From Chloroflexota bacterium (GTDB lineage: Bacteria > Chloroflexota > UBA11872 > VXNJ01), in contig VXNJ01000006.1 of assembly GCA_009840625.1 (NCBI GenBank), forward strand, positions 44,125-108,124: a stretch of 64,000 nucleotides of DNA. The letters are read 5' to 3'. Positions 16,264-23,446 of this stretch are shown here, one piece after another; the first letter of the stretch is position 1, and each line of letters begins with the position of its first letter. A program made the position numbers and the translations under genes. The notes below the pieces were generated by a model. The model was not told where the DNA came from, made no database searches, and saw only the letters and a list, made by a program, of their open reading frames with translations.

Positions 16264-18015
16264 ATGTTGATGTCCAAGCTGTTTGGGCGGACCCTGCGCG
16301 AGGATCCCGCCGGGGCGACCTCGGCCTCGCACCGCCTGCTGGTCCGTTCGGCCATGATCCAGCAGCTGGGGACCGGCATCTACTCCTATCTGCCGATCGG
16401 CTGGCGCGCGCTGGCCCGCATTGAAGCGATCATCGCCGAGGAGATGGACCGGATCGGCGGACAGCGGATTGAGATGCCGGTGGTCCATCCGGCCGACCTC
16501 TGGAAGCAGAGTCGGCGCTGGCACGACGTGGGCCCGGAGATGGTCCGGTTCCGCGACCGCATGGACCATGACATGGTGCTGGCGATGACCCACGAGGAGA
16601 TAGTCGCCGACCTGGCCGCCGCACACGTTTCCTCCTACCGCGATCTACCCCAGCTCGTATACCAGATCCATACGAAGTTCCGCGACGAACCTCGGTCGCG
16701 GGCGGGGTTGATCAGGGTGCGCGAATTTGCGATGAAGGACGCATACAGCCTGCACTGCGACGAGGACGAGATGCGCGCCCTCTACCAGCGGGTAGTTGAC
16801 GCATACGTGCGGGTGTTCAGGCGCTGCGGAATGGAAACGGTGGTGACCGAATCATCGACCGGCATGATGGGCGGATCAACGGCCCACGAATTCATGCTGC
16901 TCGACCCCAGCGGCGAGGACACGATCCTGATCTGCCCCGAATGCCGCTACACCGCCAACCAGGAAGTTGCAATATCGCGTCGGCAGTCCCCCGGCGACGC
17001 GGATCCGGAACCGCTGGAGGAAGTCTCGACCCCTGGGACCACCACCATCGAGCAGGTCGCAGACCTATTGGGCGTTGGCGCCGAATCTACCGCCAAGGCG
17101 GTCTTCTACGAAGCCGGCGACGAGCTTGTCTTCGCTGTGATCCGGGGTGACCGCGACGTCAACGAGGCCAAACTGGCGGGTCTGCTCAAGTCCCCGGTGG
17201 AGCCGGCCAGTCCCGAGACCCTGGAGAAAGCGGGCATCGTTGCCGGCTACGCGTCGCCGGTCGGTGTGACCGGGGTGCGGGTCGTGGTGGACCATTCCGT
17301 CGCCGACAGCCGCAACCTGGTTGGCGGGGCCAACAAGGCCGGTTTCCATCTCCGGAACACCAACTATCCGCGCGACTACCAGGGACTGGAAGCCGACGTC
17401 GGGACGGCCCGGGAGGGCGACGGGTGTCCGCACTGCGAGGGCGCGTTGCGCGAGGCCCGCGGCATCGAACTGGGCAACACCTTCCAGCTCGGCTACGACT
17501 ATTCGAAAAAGCGCGGCGCTCTGTACCTTGACCCCGACGGCGAACCGCAACCGTTCTTCATGTGCTCGTACGGCATCGGGGTCGGCCGCATCCTGGGCGC
17601 GGCGGTGGAACGCTGGCACGATAAGAACGGAATGATCCTTCCCCCGGGGATCGCCCCCTGGGACGTACACATCGTGCAGTTGGGCGCCAATGAGGAGATC
17701 GAGGCGGCGGCGGCCGAACTCGTCGCCGGGTTGACCGACCGCGGACTCCAGGTCCTGCACGACGAACGCAACGTCAGCGCCGGGGTCAAGTTCAACGACG
17801 CGGACCTGCTGGGTCTCCCGCTGCGGGTCACGGTTTCGGCACGCAACCTGCGGGCGGAGCAGATTGAAATCAAACCGCGCGCTGCCGAAGCCGCCCAGAT
17901 GGTCGGGCTGGACGACGCGGTGGCGTCCATTGCCGACCTGTGCGGTGAACTCCGGGGCCAGCACCGACCGGATCGGCCGATCTGGGACCCGGTCAGCGAG
18001 CTGGACGGGAACTGA
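16264..18015 (+). CDS. proS: prolyl-tRNA synthetase
   Basis: The 583-residue bacterial-type ProRS. It begins MLMSKLFGRTLREDPAGATSAS-like, then LLVRSAMIQQLGTGIYSYLP, the standard N-terminus. Class II motif 2 is in YQIHTKFRDEPRSRAGLIRVREF, and motif 3 in FFMCSYGIGVGRILGAAVE. The editing (INS) domain occupies about 220-390, including the YbaK-like stretch with NEAKLAGLLKSPVEPASPET. The C-terminal anticodon-binding domain has NEEIEAAAAEL and ERNVSAGVKFNDADLLGLPL. An ATG three codons in (16270) is an alternative start. The stop overlaps the next gene's probable CTG start. Confidence 0.97.
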   Translation: MLMSKLFGRTLREDPAGATSASHRLLVRSAMIQQLGTGIYSYLPIGWRALARIEAIIAEEMDRIGGQRIEMPVVHPADLWKQSRRWHDVGPEMVRFRDRMDHDMVLAMTHEEIVADLAAAHVSSYRDLPQLVYQIHTKFRDEPRSRAGLIRVREFAMKDAYSLHCDEDEMRALYQRVVDAYVRVFRRCGMETVVTESSTGMMGGSTAHEFMLLDPSGEDTILICPECRYTANQEVAISRRQSPGDADPEPLEEVSTPGTTTIEQVADLLGVGAESTAKAVFYEAGDELVFAVIRGDRDVNEAKLAGLLKSPVEPASPETLEKAGIVAGYASPVGVTGVRVVVDHSVADSRNLVGGANKAGFHLRNTNYPRDYQGLEADVGTAREGDGCPHCEGALREARGIELGNTFQLGYDYSKKRGALYLDPDGEPQPFFMCSYGIGVGRILGAAVERWHDKNGMILPPGIAPWDVHIVQLGANEEIEAAAAELVAGLTDRGLQVLHDERNVSAGVKFNDADLLGLPLRVTVSARNLRAEQIEIKPRAAEAAQMVGLDDAVASIADLCGELRGQHRPDRPIWDPVSELDGN

Positions 18016-19109
18016 AGCTGGAGTTCCGGTGCCTGCAGTGCGGGCCCGCGGCCCCCGACCAACTGGCGCTCTGCCCCGCCTGCCGCGGCCTGCTGGAGCC
18101 CGCCCCGCGGCCGATCGCGTCGGTCGGCGAAGTGGTTCCGCGATCCGATCCCGGAATCTGGGCCTGGGGTCACCTTCTGGGGCTGGATCCCGATGAGTGT
18201 CAGTTGACCCTCGGCGAGGCCGGCGTCCCGCTGCTCGATCTGCATCGCTGGGGCGCCCGGTTCGGATTCGGAAGCTGCCAGACGATGCTCGAATACCGCT
18301 CGCCTAGCGGGAGCTTCAAGGACCGCGGCGCCCTTCTCACGGCGTGGCGATTGCGCCGATCCGGATTCGCAGGTTTGGTCGAGGATTCGTCCGGCAACGC
18401 CGGCGCCGCGCTGGCCGCCTACTGCGCCGCGGCGGGCTTGGAATGCCACATATTTGCGCCCGGACGGGCCGATCCCCCCAAGCTGGCCCAGATTCAGGCC
18501 TACGGCGCCCGGGTCACGGTGGTGCCCGGCCCGCGCGAGGCCGCCCGCGACCGAGCCATCGCGGCGGCCGGCGCGCCGGGGTCGGTGTACGCCTCGCACG
18601 TGCGCGACCCGGGGTTCCTGCTGGGGATGAAAACCTTCGCCTATGATCTCGTCTGGCGCCGCGGCGGGGAGTTTCCCGATCACATCGTGTTCCCGACCGG
18701 CAACGGCGGACTGCTGCTGGGTACGTTCCTGGCGCTGGTCGACATGTCGGGCCTACCGGGGGCCGAATCGGTCCGGTTGCACGCCGCGCAGGCCGAAGTC
18801 TGCGCCCCGCTGGCCGGCCACGACGCGGCGGGAACGGCCGGCACCATCGCGAGCGGGATTGCTGTGGCGGCGCCGGAGCGGATTGGTCAGATCAAAGCGG
18901 CGCTGGCCGCCCGGGGCGGCGACGTGGTTACCGTTTCTGATAATGAAATCAAGCAAGCGCGCGCCGACCTGGCCGTTCACGAAGGCGTCTACGTGGAACC
19001 CACTGCCGCCGCCGGATTTGCCGCCGCGGTCCAGATGGTGCGGGCGGGCTTGATCGGGCCGGGTGAGTCGGTTGTGATACCGGCAACGGGAACTGGATTG
19101 AAGGCATGA
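18012..19109 (+). CDS. thrC: threonine synthase-like PLP enzyme with N-terminal zinc ribbon
   Basis: Fold-type II PLP enzyme; threonine synthase converts O-phosphohomoserine to threonine. The PLP lysine is in YRSPSGSFKDRGALLTAW, followed by DSSGNAGAALAAYCAAAG (phosphate and cofactor contacts) and FPTGNGGLLLGTF. The only ATG/GTG/TTG start in the right place is GTG 18132. However, the same frame is open back to 18012 and encodes FRCLQCGPAAPDQLALCPAC, a CxxC...CxxC zinc ribbon common at the N-terminus of these synthases. I therefore propose a CTG start at 18012, or CTG 18018, overlapping the proS TGA. Conservative annotation would start at 18132. The end overlaps the next ATG (ATGA-type). Confidence 0.8.
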   Translation: MKLEFRCLQCGPAAPDQLALCPACRGLLEPAPRPIASVGEVVPRSDPGIWAWGHLLGLDPDECQLTLGEAGVPLLDLHRWGARFGFGSCQTMLEYRSPSGSFKDRGALLTAWRLRRSGFAGLVEDSSGNAGAALAAYCAAAGLECHIFAPGRADPPKLAQIQAYGARVTVVPGPREAARDRAIAAAGAPGSVYASHVRDPGFLLGMKTFAYDLVWRRGGEFPDHIVFPTGNGGLLLGTFLALVDMSGLPGAESVRLHAAQAEVCAPLAGHDAAGTAGTIASGIAVAAPERIGQIKAALAARGGDVVTVSDNEIKQARADLAVHEGVYVEPTAAAGFAAAVQMVRAGLIGPGESVVIPATGTGLKA

Positions 19110-19939
19110 TGACCAAATTTGCGCGCCTGACGCTGCTGGTGCTGTTGGCAATGACCCTGTCGTTGGCCGCCTGCGGGGACCCCGAACCGGAACCCGAACC
19201 CCGGGAACCGGCAACCGCGGCGGCGCCGGCAGCAGCGGCGCCGGCTCCCGCCCCGGCCGCCGCGACGCCCGAACCGACTCCGGAACCGACGCCCGAACCG
19301 ACTCCCGAACCCACGCCCGAACCCTTCTCCGCCGCCAGCTACATCGCCAGGGTCGAGGCGAACCCGCCCAGTTCGGTCCGCATGTTCTCGGTTGTGGAGG
19401 AGTTCGAGGGTCTTCCCGAGGGGATCTCGTTTACGGTCGAAACGATCTCGGTACCCGAACACGGCGGCCGCCAGACCCTGGGTCTGGACGTCCTGCTGGA
19501 CGGTGAGCCAAAAGCCCGCATCGATCTTCTGCTGGACGGCGGCTTCATCTACATCAACCCGCCCGGCACCAACAAATGGCTGCGCACCAAGCGCGACGAT
19601 GATGAAACCGCGGCCGAGGTGCTGCCGATCACCGATCAAACGACCGGATTCTTCGGTGCCCTGCCCGATCCGGACACGCTCGAATACCTGGGCGAAAGTG
19701 ATTGCGACGGGGTACCCTGCCACGTCCTGGAAGGTGAGAAGATCACCCTCGAGGTGGCGGTCGAAGACGAAAAACCGATCCGCTTCCTGACCAGCTTCGA
19801 GGACGGAACGCCGGTGGAGATTGAAATCACCGGCTGGGACGAGGGCCACGAGATCGACCTGCCCGACGATGCCCGCGACGTGCCGGCCAGTTCCTTCTGG
19901 CAGCTGGTGATCACCATCATCTCGTCAGCGCTGGTATGA
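19106..19939 (+). CDS. lipoprotein with TPEP-repeat linker (paralogue 1)
   Basis: A 277-residue secreted lipoprotein. The signal peptide ends in the lipobox LSLAAC (Cys about 23). An acidic/proline- and alanine-rich linker follows with five TPEP repeats. The domain from about 75 to 260 contains VEANPPSSVRMFSVVEEF and EIEITGWDEGHEIDLPDDAR. The C-terminal domain is related in sequence to the next gene's product (ANPPxSVRM and GWDE motifs). The fold is reminiscent of LolA/LppX-like lipid-binding lipoproteins, but I cannot prove that. The start ATG overlaps the stop of the thrC-like gene. Confidence 0.75.
   Translation: MMTKFARLTLLVLLAMTLSLAACGDPEPEPEPREPATAAAPAAAAPAPAPAAATPEPTPEPTPEPTPEPTPEPFSAASYIARVEANPPSSVRMFSVVEEFEGLPEGISFTVETISVPEHGGRQTLGLDVLLDGEPKARIDLLLDGGFIYINPPGTNKWLRTKRDDDETAAEVLPITDQTTGFFGALPDPDTLEYLGESDCDGVPCHVLEGEKITLEVAVEDEKPIRFLTSFEDGTPVEIEITGWDEGHEIDLPDDARDVPASSFWQLVITIISSALV
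19265..19324 (+). repeat. 12-bp tandem repeat encoding TPEP x5
   Basis: Five tandem 12-base units of the form ACGCCCGAACCG encode Thr-Pro-Glu-Pro, forming a flexible spacer between lipid anchor and domain. Third-position differences between units suggest it is an old repeat and not a recent expansion. Confidence 0.8.
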
Positions 19940-19943
19940 GCCG

Positions 19944-20774
19944 GTGACCCTTACGCGCGTGGCCAGGTCCCTCCTGGCCGCTGCGGTTCTGGCGTCGATG
20001 GCCCTGCTGGCCGGGTGCGGCGCCGAGGAGAGAGGGCTGCCCAACGGGCCAACCGTGGAGTCGCCTTTCAGCGTGGTCAATTTGGCCGAGCACTGGTCCG
20101 CCAACCCACCGCGGTCGGTGCGCATGCGGTTCGAGTTGGCCGACAACCAGGTGCTGCCCGGCGACCTCGGGCTGCAGATCGAAATGTTGGCCGCGCGCGG
20201 GGACACCGATGCGGTGGCGGCCAGCCTGCTGATCCTCCGCGACGGCCGGGTCGACCAGGAGTTGGAATTTTTGGTCACCCGCGACGCCTTCTACGCCCTG
20301 CCCAACGCCGACCTGGGCAACTGGATCGTGATCGAGGGCGGCTCCGATGCGACCGACACCCTGCTCGACATCGACGAGATCCAGCCGGCGCTTGATTTGT
20401 TCGCCGAGTTCGGCGACCTTATCCACTACAGCACCGGCGCCTGTGGGGCCGAAGAGTGCTACTTCCTTTCCGGTGACGGAATCGAATTGGCAATCCACTC
20501 CGGCCACTGGATCCCGCGCTATCTGCACCTGATGGCGCCCGAACCGGAGGTGATTGAACCAGAACCGGAGGTGACGGGCCCGGCCGAGTCTGCCGCCGAG
20601 GAAGACTTCTACGAGGACGAGATGGCCGACGAGGGCTTCCCGCAGGATCTGAGGGTCGACGTCATCGGCTGGGACGAGGAAGTGGAATTGCGACCGCCGG
20701 CCAACGCCCGCCCGGTGACCGAGGATGAATTCATGAGCGTGCTGTTCACGCTCGGCGCGCAGCAGCTACTCTGA
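19944..20774 (+). CDS. lipoprotein (paralogue 2)
   Basis: A 276-residue protein starting with GTG just after the previous stop. The signal peptide ends in the lipobox MALLAGC (Cys about 26). It shares ANPPRSVRMRFEL with the preceding lipoprotein and the closing pattern VIGWDEEVELRPPANARPV. The two are therefore tandem duplicates that have diverged. This copy lacks the TPEP linker but has an acidic insertion (about 197-230, rich in PEPEV and E/D). Function unknown; a cell-envelope role is inferred from the signal peptide. Confidence 0.72.
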   Translation: MTLTRVARSLLAAAVLASMALLAGCGAEERGLPNGPTVESPFSVVNLAEHWSANPPRSVRMRFELADNQVLPGDLGLQIEMLAARGDTDAVAASLLILRDGRVDQELEFLVTRDAFYALPNADLGNWIVIEGGSDATDTLLDIDEIQPALDLFAEFGDLIHYSTGACGAEECYFLSGDGIELAIHSGHWIPRYLHLMAPEPEVIEPEPEVTGPAESAAEEDFYEDEMADEGFPQDLRVDVIGWDEEVELRPPANARPVTEDEFMSVLFTLGAQQLL

Positions 20775-21583
20775 TGGGCGCAGATCACCACCGGCTATCC
20801 GGCAGCGATCTGAGGCTGCTGATCCGCGACGGACGATTCCGCGGACTGACCGCCGGGGCGGCGGTCAAGTACGTTCAGGCCAACCTGGTGGTGGTCGAGA
20901 ACCCGGTCGCCGACGAATTCGAGGCGTTCTGCCGGTCCAATCCCAAGCCCTGCCCGCTGCTGGAAAGGCTTCCGCCCGGAGATCCGCGCCCGCGGCTGCT
21001 GGCCCGCGATTCGGACATCCGCACCGATCTGCCGCTCTACCGGGTGTACCGCGGCGGCCAGATGGTGGCCGAGGTCGCAGACATTTCCGGCTACTGGCAC
21101 GATGGCCTGACTGGATTCCTGATCGGGTGCAGCTTCACATTCGAGAAACGTCTTTCCGCCGCCGGAATCGGGCTTCGGCACATCGAGCGCGGCTGCAACG
21201 TAGCCATGTACCAGACCAGCATCGAATGCGAACCGGCCGGGCCGTTTAAGGGACCTATGGTGGTTTCGATGCGACCGGTTGCAATGGACCGCGTGGCCGA
21301 CGCGGTCGCGATCACCGCCGCCGTCCCGCAGGTTCACGGGGCGCCGGTCCACACCGGTGCGCCGGAGGCGATCGGCATCTCCGACCTCGAACGCCCCGAT
21401 TGGGGCGACCCGGTGCCGGTCGAAGCCGGCGAAGTACCGGTTTTCTGGGCCTGCGGAGTTACCCCGCAGGCGGTGGCGTTAGCCACCGGGCTGCCGGTAA
21501 TCACCCATTCCCCGGGCCACATGTTCGTCTCCGATCTGCTGGAGGCGTACGTGGACAAGGCGATTCCGACGCCGGCGGGGTGA
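20774..21583 (+). CDS. DUF1445 / UPF0317 family putative hydro-lyase
   Basis: A 269-residue protein of the DUF1445 family, whose members are annotated as putative hydro-lyases or D-glutamate-cyclase-like. Family hallmarks are LTAGAAVKYVQANLVVV, FLIGCSFTFEKRLSAAGI, NVAMYQTSIECEPAGPF and the C-terminal VFWACGVTPQAVAL followed by ITHSPGHMFVSDL. Its ATG overlaps the stop codon of the second lipoprotein by one base. The reaction in this organism is not predictable from context. Confidence 0.87.
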   Translation: MGADHHRLSGSDLRLLIRDGRFRGLTAGAAVKYVQANLVVVENPVADEFEAFCRSNPKPCPLLERLPPGDPRPRLLARDSDIRTDLPLYRVYRGGQMVAEVADISGYWHDGLTGFLIGCSFTFEKRLSAAGIGLRHIERGCNVAMYQTSIECEPAGPFKGPMVVSMRPVAMDRVADAVAITAAVPQVHGAPVHTGAPEAIGISDLERPDWGDPVPVEAGEVPVFWACGVTPQAVALATGLPVITHSPGHMFVSDLLEAYVDKAIPTPAG

Positions 21584-21590
21584 TGGGCAG

Positions 21591-21929
21591 ATGATGGGCA
21601 TGATCTCCGGCCAGGTGCTACGGGCCGTGACCGAGCGCGTCCTGGCCAAGGTCGCCGAACAGCTGCCGCGCCTATTGGCCGAATATGGCGCCCGCGCCGG
21701 GCAGGTCGAGGGTTCGGGGATCGAGCTGGCGACGGCCCGCGCCGAACGCGAGCAGCTCCGCGCCCGGTTGCAGAAGCTCGACGCGCAATGCCGCGAACTG
21801 ACCGATCAGGCCTCGGCGCTTGAGAAACGCCTGCAGAAGCGCGACGTATGGATCTGGGCGCTGGCGGCCGTCAGCGCGGTTTTGACCGTGGCCGTGATTC
21901 TGCTGGCGTTGCTGGTTCTGCTGGGTTAG
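21591..21929 (+). CDS. small coiled-coil membrane-anchored protein
   Basis: A 112-residue protein. The N-terminal amphipathic region (SGQVLRAVTERVLAKVAEQL) leads into a heptad-like coiled coil (about 45-85, AREQLRARLQKLDAQCREL and onward). One C-terminal transmembrane helix follows (about 90-111, LAAVSAVLTVAVILLALLVL). I do not recognise a family. It begins 7 bases after the DUF1445 gene and ends convergently with the PSP1 gene (4-base overlap). Confidence 0.6.
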   Translation: MMGMISGQVLRAVTERVLAKVAEQLPRLLAEYGARAGQVEGSGIELATARAEREQLRARLQKLDAQCRELTDQASALEKRLQKRDVWIWALAAVSAVLTVAVILLALLVLLG

Positions 21930-22561
21930 GCGACAGCCGCCGCACCACTTGCGGCAAACTGACCACGCCGTGCCCGTCCCGGTGCGGGCGCCGCGGCCCC
22001 CGACCTCTCCAGCAGGCCGTTCGACGGGCAGGTCGAGCAACTGCCGCCGCCGCAGGCGCCGCGCTGCGAATCACGGCGGGCCCCCAGGTTCTTGAGTTGC
22101 AAGTTCACACCGGGAAATCTCTTCGCCAGCTCGGCACGCAGGCTGGTTTCGGCGTGCGAACGGTCACAGCGGAACCTGAATCGCAATCGGGAGCCATCGA
22201 AGCTGTAGTCGGCGTGAACCGATGACACTTCCAGGCCGGAAAGGAGCGCGCAGCGAAAAAACTCCATCCGGGCCGAGACTTCGCCGAGCACGTGTCCGTA
22301 GAGATCTTCCAGGTCCACTTCGGTCGCCTGGCGCAATACATGCCGCCCCTGGGACTGAACATCGTCCGTTGCCGGACCGGTCGACAGTGTGACCTTGGCG
22401 ATCTCGGGGCCGGTGGAAGTCGCCACGATGGCCATATCCCCGACCGTCAGATTCACGCCGCCGGCGTCGCAGAGAAGCATCCGGCGGCTGCGCCGCAGCC
22501 GTACGCCGGTCACCTGGCGCGGAGCCGTGAGAGAAGCTGCTGACGGGAAGGATTTAAGCAC
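21926..22561 (-). CDS. PSP1/YaaT-like domain protein
   Basis: A 211-residue protein with a GTG start. It resembles the PSP1 C-terminal domain (YaaT/RicT of Bacillus): GDMAIVATSTGPEIAKVTL, VEVDLEDLYGHV-like helices, MEFFRCALLSGLEVSSVHADY and FRFRCDRSHAETSLRAELAKRF. A Cys-containing motif follows, GACGGGSCSTCPSNG, at the place where YaaT proteins bear conserved Cys. Family members act with RicA/RicF on RNA processing and can carry Fe-S clusters. The C-terminal 30 residues are low-complexity. The protein is shorter than the roughly 270-residue YaaT. Confidence 0.75.
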   Translation of the reverse strand: MLKSFPSAASLTAPRQVTGVRLRRSRRMLLCDAGGVNLTVGDMAIVATSTGPEIAKVTLSTGPATDDVQSQGRHVLRQATEVDLEDLYGHVLGEVSARMEFFRCALLSGLEVSSVHADYSFDGSRLRFRFRCDRSHAETSLRAELAKRFPGVNLQLKNLGARRDSQRGACGGGSCSTCPSNGLLERSGAAAPAPGRARRGQFAASGAAAVA

Positions 22562-22566
22562 CGGCG

Positions 22567-22594
22567 ATTGTACCGGGGTTCATCGTGTGGTCAG
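22567..22594 (-). promoter_or_regulatory. putative leaderless promoter for the PSP1 gene
   Basis: Minus-strand -35 CTGACC (22589-22594), 16-base spacer, -10 TACAAT (22567-22572). The -10 ends five bases before the GTG start, so the transcript would begin at the start codon. The geometry is identical to that before the leucine leader. Confidence 0.5.
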
Positions 22595-22951
22595 CGGGCG
22601 ATCCGGTCGCGAGTCAGTTGAGCGCCGAAGACCGCAGTTCGGGCCGATCGCCGCGAATCTGCGCGAACGGCCACACCGCGTCCGGCCCGCATGAGCATTT
22701 GGCGCACCAGGCAGTCGAACCCGACTTGACCAATGTTTTGTGCCGGCACAAACTGCCACGCGCGCACGGCGGGCGGAAGAGAAAACGGCAAACCGTGCCG
22801 GTTCCAGGAAGGAACACCATTGCCCGGGCGGAGCTTGTGGGCAGACGGCAGCCCAGCTGTTCGGCAAGGCGCCGGGGCGAACCCGTACTCCCCCGGTAGG
22901 GGTCAGTTCAATTCGGTTATGGATGCGGTCCCGGTCGGTTGCGCATCAGGT

Positions 22952-22970
22952 CCGGCTAATCGCCGGACGC
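22952..22970 (-). terminator. stem-loop just after the RiPP precursor gene
   Basis: GTCCGGC-GATTA-GCCGGAC (minus sense) is a perfect 7-bp stem with a 5-base loop, beginning six bases after the precursor stop codon. There is no T-tract, so it may be a Rho-type or weak terminator or a 3' stabilising stem for a highly expressed short message. Confidence 0.5.
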
Positions 22971-22975
22971 GGGTC

Positions 22976-23227
22976 CTACCAGCAGCAGCAGAGCCCGGCT
23001 GAGATGGCTTCGAGCTGTTCTTCCGTGATGTTCGGGTCCGGAGGCAACGCAAGATGCACGGTCTGCATGTCGCTCTCGTGAACCACTACGTTCATCGAAT
23101 CCGGAATCGTAATTCCCAGCTCGCCACTTATCGTGGTTTTCGGGTTTGCAAGCAGCTGTTGCCTAAAGTCCGCGTCCAGGGCGGACTTCTCAACAATTTG
23201 CTGCAGCATTTCATCGCCGGTTCGCAT
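22976..23227 (-). CDS. NHLP-family RiPP precursor peptide with core LCCCW
   Basis: An 83-residue ribosomal precursor. ATG at 23227 has a perfect AGGAGG seven bases upstream. Residues about 1-78 are a nitrile-hydratase-like leader (NHLP): FRQQLLANPKTTISGELGI, then VVVHESDMQTVHLALPP and ITEEQLEAISAG. It ends AG-LCCCW. C39-type peptidases of such clusters normally cut after a double-Gly or Ala-Gly site, which would leave a five-residue core with three adjacent Cys and a C-terminal Trp. The Cys are candidate substrates for the cluster's YcaO cyclodehydratase and the Trp for its halogenase-like enzyme. The cleavage site and modifications are inference. A longer upstream ORF extension lacks leader similarity and was not used. 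Confidence 0.92.
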   Translation of the reverse strand: MRTGDEMLQQIVEKSALDADFRQQLLANPKTTISGELGITIPDSMNVVVHESDMQTVHLALPPDPNITEEQLEAISAGLCCCW

Positions 23228-23278
23228 GGCATTCCTCCTGCGTACTACGGGATGGACAACAAACGTCCGCGAACGCAC

Positions 23279-23307
23279 ATTACATGATCGTACCGCATTT
23301 GTGTAAG
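23279..23307 (-). promoter_or_regulatory. promoter of the RiPP precursor gene
   Basis: Minus-strand -35 CTTACA (23302-23307, 4/6), 17-base spacer, -10 TGTAAT (23279-23284, 5/6). The expected start is near 23272, giving a 5' UTR of about 45 bases ending in the AGGAGG site. It is among the clearest promoters in the window and would allow the precursor to be made in excess of the enzymes. Confidence 0.65.
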
Positions 23308-23446
23308 GCGCGCCCGCAGACCGCCGGCGCCGACCCGTGACGAGCACTGGTCCGACCGGTTCCGCGACCGCTTATCTCGCGTCGGCCCGCACCCGGCCAG
23401 ACCGACGCAAGGCGCCCACCCGAAACGGCCAGCGCCCCGCAGCGCC

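Larger units (their letters stand above)
22562..22975. other. 414-bp region without a credible gene
   Basis: Between the PSP1 gene and the RiPP precursor. It holds the PSP1 promoter at one end and a hairpin after the precursor at the other. ORFs in it have no recognisable domains or start signals. I checked for a tRNA or second precursor and found none. Confidence 0.6.

Noticed and set aside
22702..22735. A T-arm-like AGTCG-AACC-CGACT sequence suggesting a tRNA remnant
   Set aside because: No matching acceptor, anticodon or D arms.
22589..22899. Plus-strand and minus-strand ORFs in the gap between the PSP1 and precursor genes
   Set aside because: No plausible start signal or domain; Arg/Pro-rich low-complexity.
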